Shown in pieces: positions 55,914 to 64,000 of a DNA stretch of 64,000 nt. The position numbers and the translations under genes were made by a program. Origin of the DNA: an uncultured Pseudomonadales bacterium (GTDB taxonomy: Bacteria; Pseudomonadota; Gammaproteobacteria; Pseudomonadales; CANNCY01); assembly GCA_947503335.1 (NCBI GenBank), contig CANNCY010000002.1:543739-607738 (forward strand). The letters are read 5' to 3'. The stretch's first letter is position 1. Each line of letters begins with the position of its first letter. The notes below the pieces were generated by a model. That model ran no database searches. It saw nothing but the letters and a program-made list of their open reading frames with translations, and was not told the DNA's origin.

Positions 55914-57233
55914 CTATTGAATCTTTAAGTACAAGCTAGGTGGCATACGACAGATACGCCACGCTGGAATAATCCCTGCTATCACCGCCGCTGCAATCGA
56001 AATTGCCGGCGCGTAAAACCAAATCGTCCAGTGAATTTCAGTTAGCCCATAGCCTAACTGACTTCCTGTGTTCAGAATCGCATCTAGTACATTCAAAATC
56101 GAGAATGCAAACACTAGCCCAAGCATCGCACCTACTGCGCCAATCAACGCCACCTCAACGATATGTTGAGAAAAGATCTGCGCTTGGCTGGCACCTAATG
56201 CTCTACGGGTACCCACCGCTGGTGCGCCCTTGAAAAACTTTCCTAGCAATAAGCCAATCGTGTTGATGATGCAGATCACTAAGAACAGTGCACTAATCGC
56301 AACCATTAGAGTACTTTCTTCATCGACCACATCGTTAATGGTTAGCCACTCTTCTGGCGTACGCAAGAACATCTTGGGGTCATCGCTTTGAAAGCGCCCC
56401 AACAGTTTCTGTTCAGCTATATAGTTTTCTACCCACTGGGTAAACTGTTCTTTCTGCTGAGCGTTATCGAACGACACCCATTGCTGTAACCATAAAATTT
56501 CTGAGGCTAGGCGGTCTTCGTAAGTGTTAATTGGCTCGCCCTTCCAACTATTGTTGTTACCCGATGTACCAAATTTTTCAGTCGGTGTTAGGCTGATTGG
56601 TATAAACATTCGCTCACCAACAAAGATGTCATTGTTGAGATCGTATAATTTTGGCATTGGGTGATAGTCTTTTACGATACCCACAACGCGATAGGGCTTA
56701 CCATCTAAATTTATGATTTGATTCATAGCATCTTTGTTGCCAAACAACTGTGTAGCCAACGATTCTGCGATTACTAAATCAAAACCACCTTCTTTATCAA
56801 CCTGATCGCTCCATACACTGCCGGCGATAAATTCCATCTCCCACATCTTAAAGAAACTGCCATTAGTAATACGTACGGTTTCCATCACAGGCTTAGTTGT
56901 GGGGTTTTCAGTTTTTACTGCGAAAGACGACTTAAACATCATCAATTTGGTGGCGTCGGTATCGCTATGTGTCAATGCATAGGCATCGCGATAGGTCACC
57001 TGACGAAAGGCACCCCAATAGCCCGTTTCTCGACCTTCAGGCTGTGTTTGCAGCTGCACTGCATAAGGCTGTACTTTCAAACCTGCCGCGGGGTTGTTAC
57101 TTAATTGCAGGTAAACGCTTAACATCGTAATTGTTAAACCAACACCAGCTGCTAAGGCCAATACCATTAACCCTGATACGAATGGCGTACGCTTGATGCT
57201 GCGTACGGCCAAGTCTAAGTAATAAAAGAACAT
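55914..57233 (-). CDS. MacB/FtsX-type ABC transporter permease (first)
   Basis: This is a 439-aa permease of the same type as its neighbour but only distantly similar. A first helix at about 18-40, a large periplasmic region, then three FtsX helices from about 290. PAVGTRRALGASQAQIFSQH is the coupling motif. It starts one base after the ATPase gene's stop region. The pair with the other permease gives the two membrane halves of the pump. Confidence 0.88.
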   Translation of the reverse strand: MFFYYLDLAVRSIKRTPFVSGLMVLALAAGVGLTITMLSVYLQLSNNPAAGLKVQPYAVQLQTQPEGRETGYWGAFRQVTYRDAYALTHSDTDATKLMMFKSSFAVKTENPTTKPVMETVRITNGSFFKMWEMEFIAGSVWSDQVDKEGGFDLVIAESLATQLFGNKDAMNQIINLDGKPYRVVGIVKDYHPMPKLYDLNNDIFVGERMFIPISLTPTEKFGTSGNNNSWKGEPINTYEDRLASEILWLQQWVSFDNAQQKEQFTQWVENYIAEQKLLGRFQSDDPKMFLRTPEEWLTINDVVDEESTLMVAISALFLVICIINTIGLLLGKFFKGAPAVGTRRALGASQAQIFSQHIVEVALIGAVGAMLGLVFAFSILNVLDAILNTGSQLGYGLTEIHWTIWFYAPAISIAAAVIAGIIPAWRICRMPPSLYLKIQ

Positions 57234-57234
57234 G

Positions 57235-57933
57235 TTACACCTCGGCCATGTCTAGAGCGGCGTAGGTACGATGATCAGAGACCTGACCGTCAACGATTTG
57301 AATATTGCGTTGAGCACGGCGAGCTAGATCTGGGTCGTGGGTTACCATAATGATGGTGGTACCTTGCTCATTGATATTTTCGAGCATATCCATTACTTGG
57401 CGAGCCATAATCGAATCTAGATTACCTGTTGGTTCATCAGCTAGTAAGAACGCCGGCTTGCCCGCCATCGCCCTTGCGATAGCAACACGCTGCTGCTGAC
57501 CACCCGACAATTGCGCCGGTAGATGCTTTGCACGGGCAGCCAAGCCCACCATTTCTAGTGCTTCTTCTACGCGTCGTTTTCGCTCGCTACTTTTAAAACC
57601 ACGATAACGTAAAGGCAGTTCAACATTCTCGTAGATATTTAAATCAGGAATCAGATTGAATCCCTGAAAGATAAATCCAATCTGCTCGTTACGCACTTTT
57701 GCAAGCTGATTATCATTTAGGCCTGCGATATTGATGCCATTTAGCTCGTATGCGCCAGACGAAAATGGCTCAAGTAAGCCGGCGATATTTAAGAACGTTG
57801 TTTTACCTGAACCTGATGGGCCCGTGATCGTTACAAACTCGCCTTCTTCTACATCAAGACTAAAATGGCGCAATGCATTTGTCTCGACCATATCAGTGCG
57901 ATATACCTTTGAGATGTCATTCATTTTAAGCAT
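57235..57933 (-). CDS. ABC transporter ATPase (MacB/LolD type)
   Basis: This is a 232-aa ATPase powering the two permeases. Walker A is GPSGSGKT (38-45), the signature LSGGQQQ (142-148), Walker B FLLADEP (162-168), and a switch His follows in VTHDPDLARRA. It is most like the LolD/MacB class that pairs with FtsX-type permeases. It lies 27 bases after the adaptor gene. Confidence 0.95.
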   Translation of the reverse strand: MLKMNDISKVYRTDMVETNALRHFSLDVEEGEFVTITGPSGSGKTTFLNIAGLLEPFSSGAYELNGINIAGLNDNQLAKVRNEQIGFIFQGFNLIPDLNIYENVELPLRYRGFKSSERKRRVEEALEMVGLAARAKHLPAQLSGGQQQRVAIARAMAGKPAFLLADEPTGNLDSIMARQVMDMLENINEQGTTIIMVTHDPDLARRAQRNIQIVDGQVSDHRTYAALDMAEV

Positions 57934-57960
57934 TGTAGTAAGTCCTTTCTTTGATTCTGT

Positions 57961-59214
57961 TTAGTTGATGCGCACTACTTCGGCGCCCTTCATTTTGTCG
58001 TAACTGCTAATAATTAATTCGTCGCCCACTTTCACACCCTGGGCAATTTGAATATCTGCTGCGCCACTTGCGCCCAACACAATGGGTACACGTACGGCGC
58101 GATCTTCTTCAATGCGGTACACATAGGCGCCACCGGTGCTATCTAAGAAAGCGCCTTTTCTAACCGTCAGCGCATTATCGATTTGTTCCAAAAACACGCG
58201 GGCACTTAGACGCTGATTTTGGCGAAGGCTTAGCTCATCGCTATCAACTACCTGTGCGCGAGCCACCACTTGATTACCTTGAATCTCAGGCGATATCGAA
58301 ATCAGTGCGGCCTCTACTTTTTGCCCTGCAATCGATAGCTCTACACCCATGCCTACCACTAGATCGTCACCATAGACATCGGGTACGCGTAGCTCGGCTT
58401 GATAGGCTGTCAAGTCAACAACAGAAATAACAGGCGTGCCCATGGTTACCTGCGCTTTGTTTTCGGTAACCCACGAGCCAACAGCACCATCAACAGGCGA
58501 CACAATTTGCAGCGCAGCCATTCGTCGCTCTACTTCATCGACTGCAATTTTTTGCCTCTGTAATTCGCTTTTGGCCTGCGACACTTTAAATGCCAAGGTA
58601 TCTTTAATTAGCTCAAATTCTTTGGTGGCATGTTTATGCTGCAGCTCACGCTTTGCTAAATCGTCTACATGCTTGTCGTAGTCGAGGCGACTGATGATGT
58701 CGTTGGTTAATAGCTGATCAGCTCGCTTAAGTTCGCGACGCGCCGCTTGCAGATCAACGCTTGCTAGGTCCATCTGCTTCTCAGCAGCTAACATAATGCT
58801 GCGGTTTTCTAACTCTAGGCTTGCCATATTACTGGTAAGACTATCTAGTACCGTGCGCTGTTGGTCTAGTAGGCTCTCTAGCTGTGGCGAATGAATTTGC
58901 GCAATAACCTCGCCCACACTGACAGGCTCGCCCGACTGTTTAAGTAGTGTTACAACGCCCTGTTCGGTTGCAAATAAAGTGGGTGCGTTGGCCGCGACGA
59001 TTTTGCCCGTTGCCAGTACATCGCGCTCAAAGCGACCCAGCTCGACCTTATCTACGATTAAACCTTTCCTAGATACCGAACGCTCGTCGCCTATCGTGGC
59101 AACTGCCATTGAGATCAACGCAACGATGGCTACAAAGCTTGCGCCCCACTTTAAGTAGGTACCCTTTAGCGATCGCTCTATCATTACGTCTTGTTGTGCA
59201 GTGTCTTTAATCAT
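57961..59214 (-). CDS. HlyD/MacA-like periplasmic adaptor of the ABC exporter
   Basis: This is a 417-aa membrane fusion protein. A cytoplasmic start precedes one helix (about 24-42). VTLLKQSGEPVSVGEVIAQI is the first lipoyl half, a long helical hairpin runs about 120-235 (QTVLDSLTSNM-like region through KSELQRQKIAVDEV), and VSPVDGAVGSWV is the second half; a beta-barrel and C-terminal domain end with AQGVKVGDELIISSY. It is the first gene of the operon and follows a sigma-54 promoter. GGGAGA precedes its ATG. The outer-membrane channel is not encoded here. Confidence 0.9.
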   Translation of the reverse strand: MIKDTAQQDVMIERSLKGTYLKWGASFVAIVALISMAVATIGDERSVSRKGLIVDKVELGRFERDVLATGKIVAANAPTLFATEQGVVTLLKQSGEPVSVGEVIAQIHSPQLESLLDQQRTVLDSLTSNMASLELENRSIMLAAEKQMDLASVDLQAARRELKRADQLLTNDIISRLDYDKHVDDLAKRELQHKHATKEFELIKDTLAFKVSQAKSELQRQKIAVDEVERRMAALQIVSPVDGAVGSWVTENKAQVTMGTPVISVVDLTAYQAELRVPDVYGDDLVVGMGVELSIAGQKVEAALISISPEIQGNQVVARAQVVDSDELSLRQNQRLSARVFLEQIDNALTVRKGAFLDSTGGAYVYRIEEDRAVRVPIVLGASGAADIQIAQGVKVGDELIISSYDKMKGAEVVRIN

Positions 59215-59243
59215 GGTCTCTCCCGACTGTTATGTAGATCTAT

Positions 59244-59260
59244 AACAACAGGCGTGCCAT
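59244..59260 (-). promoter_or_regulatory. sigma-54 (-24/-12) promoter of the ABC exporter operon
   Basis: On the minus strand TGGCACG-N4-TTGTT matches the sigma-54 consensus TGGCACG-N4-TTGC(A/T) at all -24 positions and differs at one -12 position (GC to GT). It lies about 30-45 bases before the adaptor ATG. The same operon encodes a sigma-54 activator, which strengthens the call. Confidence 0.75.
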
Positions 59261-59324
59261 GTTTTGTAACTTACTGATTATATTGAATTATTTTATTTTC
59301 ATGCTGTATTTTGTTATAAAAAAC

Positions 59325-59369
59325 TGTCCGCCGTACAGGCAGATCTGTCCGCGTACACTAGGGCGTACA
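59325..59369. promoter_or_regulatory. tandem dyads, probable enhancer (UAS) of the sigma-54 promoter
   Basis: TGTCCGCCGTACA (59325-59337) and TGTCCGCGTACA (59346-59357) are near-palindromic copies of TGTnCGCGnACA, about 20.5 bases apart centre to centre (two helical turns). A half copy GGGCGTACA lies at 59361-59369. They sit 65-125 bases upstream of the promoter, the distance of enhancers bound by NtrC-type proteins. Confidence 0.65.
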
Positions 59370-59390
59370 CTTAGGCAGTGCTAGCGCCAT

Positions 59391-59415
59391 AAAAAAGGGC
59401 ACCCGAAGGTGCCCT
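59391..59415 (-). terminator. intrinsic terminator of the TonB receptor gene
   Basis: On the minus strand AGGGCACC-TTCG-GGTGCCCT is followed by TTTTT. It has a perfect 8-bp stem with a stable TTCG tetraloop and lies 26 bases after the receptor stop at 59441. Confidence 0.93.
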
Positions 59416-59440
59416 CTTAAGCATTACTAACAGTATTTAG

Positions 59441-61789
59441 TTAGAAACGCTGACCAAAACGAACGCCCAATGTACGTGGGCGATTGGTGTTTTGGGTGGT
59501 GTCGATATCACTTGGGTAACCAGGCCAGTTATCTGCCAACACTGCGCGCTCGTCAGTAGCGTTAGACAGGTAAACCTCGGCATTCCAGTTATCGCTGCCA
59601 AAGCCCGCTGCGAGGTTAAGCAGTGTATAGCTAGGCATACGTACCTTGGTGTCATTCTCTAGACTGCTCCAACGCTTGCCGGTGTGCGACAAGGTTGCCT
59701 GCCAATGGGTGTCGTAGCAACCAATGCGAGTCTCGTAACGCGCTGCCGCTGCAAACTGGCCCTTAGGTGTTAGAGGCATCTTGGTACCTGCGGGTGCTAA
59801 CAAATCGCCACCCGTGTAAATGGCGTCAACCAGTTCACCATCGTTAATCGAACCAGAGAACGATAATGTTAGCCCTTCGGTTGCAGCAAACTCAGTATCA
59901 AATTCAACACCATTAACCTGCGCCTGACCGGCGTTACGAATGATCGTTAGGTTAGATACACTAAAGTCGAGAATGGCGTACTGAAAGTCTTCCCAGTCGA
60001 TACGATAGGCCGAACCGTTAAAGCGTAAGCGGTTGTCCATTGCGGTCGTCTTCCAACCAAACTCGTAGTTCTTTGTGAAATCTTCTACGTACTTAGGAAT
60101 ACCCGGTACACGCGCACGGTTTACACCACCTGGGCGATAGCCTTCAGAGTATGTGGTATACAGCATCACGTTGTCGTTAACTGTCCACTGTAAGTTAGCC
60201 TTGTAGATCACGTCATCATTCTTTTGAACGTCGTCTAGAATCATGGTGTCAAAACAAGGGTACTGCGGCGTACCGTTAACACGATCTTCTACAAAGTCGC
60301 CGTTAGCATCGTAGTAACCAGTACAGTGACCCAAGAAACCGTTAAAGCCATATAGCTTGTTGTCGTACTCATACTTACGGGCACCGATCATAGCCGTGAA
60401 CGATTCGGTGATATCCCAAGATAGTTCACCAAACACTGCCCAATCAGAGTCTTCTCGCACCTGCTTGGTTTGCCAAGTGGTTACACCACCTTGAATAACC
60501 GAACTGGCTGGGTCCATATCGGGCACTACCCACTGCAAGTCAAAATCGTGTGTTGCGTCTTGATAGAAGAAACCTGCAATTGCGCGAATAGGCTTATCAG
60601 GGTCGGTTGAGATACGAATTTCGTGGCTAGTACGCTCGAAGGTTTCATCACCATCAACGTATTGCGATGGGTCAGCACAGCCACCCATCGCATCATAGTA
60701 CAGGCAGTAATAGCCATAGTAACCGTATAGTGCTTCTAGGTATTCTGAGTAACCGGTGTAGTCGTACTGGCTGTCTACGTCGCGATCTAAGTACGCACCT
60801 GCGTAAACCACATCAAGTGAACCAATCTTACCGTTTACAGTTAGACTAGCTTGATACCAATTTTCGTCGTACCAAGTGTCAAAGTATTCGCGTGTCTGTA
60901 AATCGCCCACCTGTATTGGGTCATGATCGAACACACCATTTGAGTGCATGTCTTGGTACATGATGCCTGGGGTGACTGTCCAGTTATCGCTAAGATCGAT
61001 CTTTAATAACGCACGCATACCCGAGGTGGTGGTGTCGTTAAAATCTTTCTCAACCACGTCACTGTTAGTGCGAGTGATGCCACTAGCCGCATAGGTGATC
61101 GAGTCTTCGACGTTATCAATATAGCCACCAGCAACGTCATGCCAAGCGACTGCACGTAGCGCCATCGCATCGCCCATTGGAATATTGATAAAACCTTCGC
61201 CACTGTAGCCCATGTCGCCATGCTCGACAGTATTCAAGCCAAGATCATAACCTGCTTCGAACTCGCCAATTACCGGCTTGTTGGTCAAGATACGTAAGGT
61301 ACCTGACTGGCTTGAGCTACCAAACAGCGTACCCTGTGGGCCCGATAGGGTTTCGATACGCGCCAAGTCGTAAGCGTGAATATCAAGCACCTGGTTAATG
61401 GTAGTAACTGGCTGCTCGTCAACGTAAACACCAACACTAGGCATTGAGCCAGAGTGGTTACCATCACCACCACTAGCGATACCGCGCATATAGACCTGCG
61501 CAATACCTGGGCGCGACTGTGTATACGATACCGTCGGTAGGTTCTCGATGTAATCGTCGAACCCTTTAATGTTCTTTTGTTGTAGCTCTTTACTACCTAG
61601 TACCTGAAGAGACACCGCTGTATCTTGAAGACTGGCCTCACGCTTTTGCGCGGTAACCACAATTTCTTCGAGTTCTACAGTCGATGTTTGACCAAAGGCT
61701 AGCTGAGGAATACCTAGGGCGGCTGCCGCTAGTATTTTTTGATTTGAAATCGCCAAAGACAATGGCTTTTTAGAGTTCGCAGTTTGCAT
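59441..61789 (-). CDS. TonB-dependent outer-membrane receptor
   Basis: This is a 782-aa outer-membrane receptor that takes up a large or scarce solute using the proton motive force. A signal peptide ends LAFG (about 33). VELEEIVVTAQ (about 38-48) is the TonB box, followed by the plug (VYMRGIASGGDG, ARIETLSGPQGTLFGSSSQS) and a 22-strand beta-barrel ending in Phe (VRFGQRF). It lacks an N-terminal signalling domain. It resembles receptors of the FecA-like 'Q-x-R-E' type in sphingomonads and Cellvibrionales; the solute is not known. It diverges from the TPR-sulfotransferase, a common neighbour of such receptors. Confidence 0.92.
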   Translation of the reverse strand: MQTANSKKPLSLAISNQKILAAAALGIPQLAFGQTSTVELEEIVVTAQKREASLQDTAVSLQVLGSKELQQKNIKGFDDYIENLPTVSYTQSRPGIAQVYMRGIASGGDGNHSGSMPSVGVYVDEQPVTTINQVLDIHAYDLARIETLSGPQGTLFGSSSQSGTLRILTNKPVIGEFEAGYDLGLNTVEHGDMGYSGEGFINIPMGDAMALRAVAWHDVAGGYIDNVEDSITYAASGITRTNSDVVEKDFNDTTTSGMRALLKIDLSDNWTVTPGIMYQDMHSNGVFDHDPIQVGDLQTREYFDTWYDENWYQASLTVNGKIGSLDVVYAGAYLDRDVDSQYDYTGYSEYLEALYGYYGYYCLYYDAMGGCADPSQYVDGDETFERTSHEIRISTDPDKPIRAIAGFFYQDATHDFDLQWVVPDMDPASSVIQGGVTTWQTKQVREDSDWAVFGELSWDITESFTAMIGARKYEYDNKLYGFNGFLGHCTGYYDANGDFVEDRVNGTPQYPCFDTMILDDVQKNDDVIYKANLQWTVNDNVMLYTTYSEGYRPGGVNRARVPGIPKYVEDFTKNYEFGWKTTAMDNRLRFNGSAYRIDWEDFQYAILDFSVSNLTIIRNAGQAQVNGVEFDTEFAATEGLTLSFSGSINDGELVDAIYTGGDLLAPAGTKMPLTPKGQFAAAARYETRIGCYDTHWQATLSHTGKRWSSLENDTKVRMPSYTLLNLAAGFGSDNWNAEVYLSNATDERAVLADNWPGYPSDIDTTQNTNRPRTLGVRFGQRF

Positions 61790-61981
61790 GCAGTACTGGC
61801 TCCCATCAATGATTATAGTTATTTAGCACCGACGTTCTTATACAACCACCACCATCAATCCAACGACTGATCGTATCACTATTGCTATGGCAATTAAATA
61901 CAGTCACGATAACTGTGGCGATTTATATGATGAGTCGATTACACTGAAACCATAATAAATAAAAAGAAATTAAGTAGAGCC

Positions 61982-63970
61982 ATGTCTGAAACGGTCGATA
62001 TTGATATTAATAAACTACTCACGCTAGCTGCCGGCGTGATTGAAACCAAGCCCCAACAAGCGTTAGAGGCCGCAAGACAAATTGCGATTCAGGCAGGCCC
62101 TTCAAGACCGGTAGTGCAGATAATGGCAGGCGCTTTGCGTAATCAGCAGGCCTTTAAAGACGCCATCGATCTAGTTGGTCAATATCCCGAACATACCAAC
62201 CACCCGCTCATTCAGCTTGAACTAGCTCTATGTCACGAAGGCATGGGCGAGTTTAAACAGTCAGACAAGCTTTGCCTTGCCCTAACTGATAGCCTGTCTA
62301 CGAATCTAAACTGGGTACTGCTTAATGCCAGACGACTTGTGCGCGACAACCAGTGGGCGTTAGCTCATCAGGCACTGGCGCCGGCAATCGGTAAGCTATT
62401 ACAAGCCGATGCGCAAAAACAGGCGCAATCGCTGATTGAGACGTCTAAGTTAAAAAGGGCAGAAGAGCTGTTACGACAGCAGGTTAGCCAATACCCCACC
62501 AATGTTGTTGCACTCGCCCAGTTGGCAGACTTAGCGATTAAACTAGACCAATATGACGACGCGATTGCTTTGACGACTCGCGCGTTACAAATTGCACCTG
62601 CGTTTGCGCTAGCTCGCTTTCATCGTGCATCAGCTCTACAACGCCGTGGCTTGTTACACGATGCCTTAGACGACACTCAACTTCTTTTAAAGATTGATGC
62701 ACAAGACATTAACTTTCTCTTGATGCACGCATCTGTAATGGTGCGCTTAGGCGATCACGAAAACGCGCTTAATATTTATGACGCGTTAATACAGCGAAAG
62801 CCTGAGGCAACGCAGATTCACCTAAACCGAGGTCACGTACTAAAGACCTTAGGCCGATCAGATGACGCGATCTCGGCTTACTTAAAAGCCGTTGAACTAG
62901 ACCCAGGCAACGGCGAGGCTTATTGGAGTCTTGCCAACTTAAAGACCTATCAGTTTGGGGATGCCATGCTTAAGCAGATGCTTAGGCAGATTGAAGAAAA
63001 AGTTGAAAACGTAGAAGCGCAAAGTCACCTTGGCTTTGCCATTGGCAAGGCCTATGAAGACCGCAAACAGTTTGATGATAGCTTTAAGTTTTACAAGCGC
63101 GGCAATACAATTAGAAAGATTGCCCACAAGCATAGCGCCAAAATTAATATCTATAATGTACAACGACAAATCGCGTTGTTTACTGAGCAATTTTTAACCG
63201 AGCGCCGTGACTCAGGAAATACATCAGACGCGCCGATCTTTGTTGTAGGATTACCTAGAGCTGGCTCAACACTAATTGAGCAAATACTCAGTAGCCATTC
63301 GATGGTAGAGGCTACGACTGAATTAACCGATGTTATCGCCATGTCTCGACGCATTGGCGGTAAGCGTCGTCATGTACCCGCGTCAAAATACCCTGAAATA
63401 CTTGCTGATTTTGATACTAATCAGCTGCGTGATTTAGGTGATAGCTATCTTGAAACCACCAATATCCATCGCACAGGCTTGCCGCGCTTTATCGACAAAA
63501 TGCCAAATAACTTTATGCATATTGGTTTGATTAGTTTAATGCTACCTAATGCCAAGATTATTGATGCAAGAAGGCACCCAATGGCAGCAGGGTTTGCTTG
63601 CTATAAACAACTGTTTGCGCAGGGGCAAACCTACACTTATGACCTAGAAGACGTAGGTCACTACTATCGTAGTTATATCACGTTGATGGATCATTGGAAC
63701 AAGGTACTACCCGGCAAAGTGCACCTTGTTCAGTATGAGAATATGGTGGCAAATAGTGAACAAGAAATTCGCGCATTGTTAGACTTTTGCGAGCTACCCT
63801 TTGAGCAAGGTTGCATAGATTTTCATCAATCAGAACGGGCAGTACGCACACCTAGTGCTGAGCAAGTACGCCAACCGATTTATACGTCGGCGAGAGAACA
63901 GTGGCGAAACTATGAACAACATCTGGGCCCGTTGAAAGATGCGTTGGGCCCAGTGTTAGATCGATTCTAG
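61982..63970 (+). CDS. TPR repeat protein with C-terminal sulfotransferase domain
   Basis: This is a 662-aa protein. Residues 1-370 are about ten tetratricopeptide repeats (for example NGEAYWSLANLKTYQFGDAM and AEAYWSLANL-like spacing), and residues about 415-655 are a sulfotransferase domain. IFVVGLPRAGSTLIEQILSS (about 419-438) is the PAPS 5'-phosphosulfate loop, and RFIDKMPNNFMHIGL and DARRHPMAAGFACYKQLF hold the 3'-phosphate-binding Arg and Ser regions. Such proteins are common beside TonB receptors in marine proteobacteria; the acceptor is unknown. Confidence 0.92.
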   Translation: MSETVDIDINKLLTLAAGVIETKPQQALEAARQIAIQAGPSRPVVQIMAGALRNQQAFKDAIDLVGQYPEHTNHPLIQLELALCHEGMGEFKQSDKLCLALTDSLSTNLNWVLLNARRLVRDNQWALAHQALAPAIGKLLQADAQKQAQSLIETSKLKRAEELLRQQVSQYPTNVVALAQLADLAIKLDQYDDAIALTTRALQIAPAFALARFHRASALQRRGLLHDALDDTQLLLKIDAQDINFLLMHASVMVRLGDHENALNIYDALIQRKPEATQIHLNRGHVLKTLGRSDDAISAYLKAVELDPGNGEAYWSLANLKTYQFGDAMLKQMLRQIEEKVENVEAQSHLGFAIGKAYEDRKQFDDSFKFYKRGNTIRKIAHKHSAKINIYNVQRQIALFTEQFLTERRDSGNTSDAPIFVVGLPRAGSTLIEQILSSHSMVEATTELTDVIAMSRRIGGKRRHVPASKYPEILADFDTNQLRDLGDSYLETTNIHRTGLPRFIDKMPNNFMHIGLISLMLPNAKIIDARRHPMAAGFACYKQLFAQGQTYTYDLEDVGHYYRSYITLMDHWNKVLPGKVHLVQYENMVANSEQEIRALLDFCELPFEQGCIDFHQSERAVRTPSAEQVRQPIYTSAREQWRNYEQHLGPLKDALGPVLDRF

Positions 63971-64000
63971 ATTTGCTCGCAAGGCACGCGTACCCAACCT

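Larger units (their letters stand above)
2234..62252. repeat. dispersed GGGCGAGT octamer, at least 31 exact copies
   Basis: The word GGGCGAGT reads on the plus strand from 3826, 6213, 7101, 11315, 12331, 19017, 26345, 35075, 35615, 37049, 42542, 45461, 46446, 47711, 50959, 52063, 52992 and 62245. It reads on the minus strand (seen as ACTCGCCC) from 2234, 14649, 23118, 27341, 27470, 29425, 34396, 35704, 36148, 37166, 37747, 43252 and 46124. A random sequence of this size and composition would hold about 1.5-2. It occurs in all codon phases, in both orientations relative to genes (16 with, 13 against), and twice at gene edges. I counted by eye, so a few may be missed. Confidence 0.85.

Noticed and set aside
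61790..61981. ACAGT/ACTGT dyad in the TonB receptor promoter region
   Set aside because: The arms are five bases and common by chance; no supporting regulator is near.
2234..62252. GGGCGAGT as a KOPS (FtsK-orienting) or Chi-like polar word
   Set aside because: The two orientations are nearly balanced (18 and 13) and mixed along the window, whereas such words are strand-biased. This does not exclude a local switch of bias elsewhere.
2234..62252. GGGCGAGT as a by-product of preferred codons
   Set aside because: The word occurs in three codon phases and about equally with and against the gene direction, and also at gene edges.

Overview
The window reads as chromosomal DNA of a free-living, aerobic, probably marine gammaproteobacterium. 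The evidence is a DbpA-type helicase, a five-step hut pathway with formiminoglutamate deiminase, a VC_2705-type sodium symporter with its DUF4212 small subunit, a TonB receptor beside a TPR-sulfotransferase, a DUF945/YdgA-like protein and class C beta-lactamase-like hydrolases. GC content looks moderate. I saw no tRNA, rRNA, IS element, prophage, CRISPR array or origin. Genus-level assignment is not possible from this window.

Layout. 1-1415: the start of an RND-type adaptor (cut by the window edge) and a methyltransferase-like protein. 1467-7391: a minus-strand acyl-CoA/valine catabolism operon (thiolase, acyl-CoA dehydrogenase, 3-hydroxyisobutyrate dehydrogenase) diverging from an acyl-CoA synthetase and cyclophilin pair, with a perfect 10-bp inverted repeat in the shared promoter region. 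7388-13658: CPBP protease, small periplasmic protein, dbpA, a GIDE-LemA fusion and a serine hydrolase. 13787-17993: XdhC-like maturation factor convergent with a two-subunit molybdenum hydroxylase and a DUF4442 protein. 18093-20466: a lipoprotein pair made of a cytochrome and a beta-helix protein. 20528-23460: HDAC-like deacylase and two transporters. 23931-25952: secreted SGNH esterase with a PKD domain. 25959-29423: DUF1415, apt, HI0933-like flavoprotein, polysaccharide deacetylase and thioredoxin-like protein. 29491-33783: a very large Ig-like (Big_2) lipoprotein.

33833-35404: a TetR repressor with a glyoxalase-fold protein and a divergent SRPBCC protein, around an AACCGATCGGTT operator. 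35414-43544: the complete histidine utilisation cluster (hutH, U, I, F, G and repressor hutC), with a MerR-family regulator between hutH and hutI and two TGTATATACA operators. 43534-44053: a BrnT/BrnA toxin-antitoxin pair. 44325-50920: subtilisin-like protease, 2OG-Fe(II) oxygenase, serine hydrolase, DUF945 protein and sodium symporter pair. 50951-52020: two membrane proteins. 52053-59214: one minus-strand operon encoding a MacB-type ABC exporter (adaptor, ATPase, two permeases), then a sigma-54-dependent response regulator and its histidine kinase. It is preceded by a good -24/-12 promoter and tandem dyads that look like enhancer sites. 59441-63970: TonB-dependent receptor divergent from a TPR-sulfotransferase.

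The most unusual feature crosses all these genes. The octamer GGGCGAGT occurs at least 31 times on the two strands, where about 1.5-2 would be expected, in several reading frames, in both orientations relative to genes, and at gene edges. One-base variants are also common. It behaves like a DNA uptake sequence, or another genome-wide recognition word, rather than a protein or codon signal. The second system worth attention is the self-contained sigma-54-controlled ABC exporter operon, which encodes its own enhancer-binding regulator.
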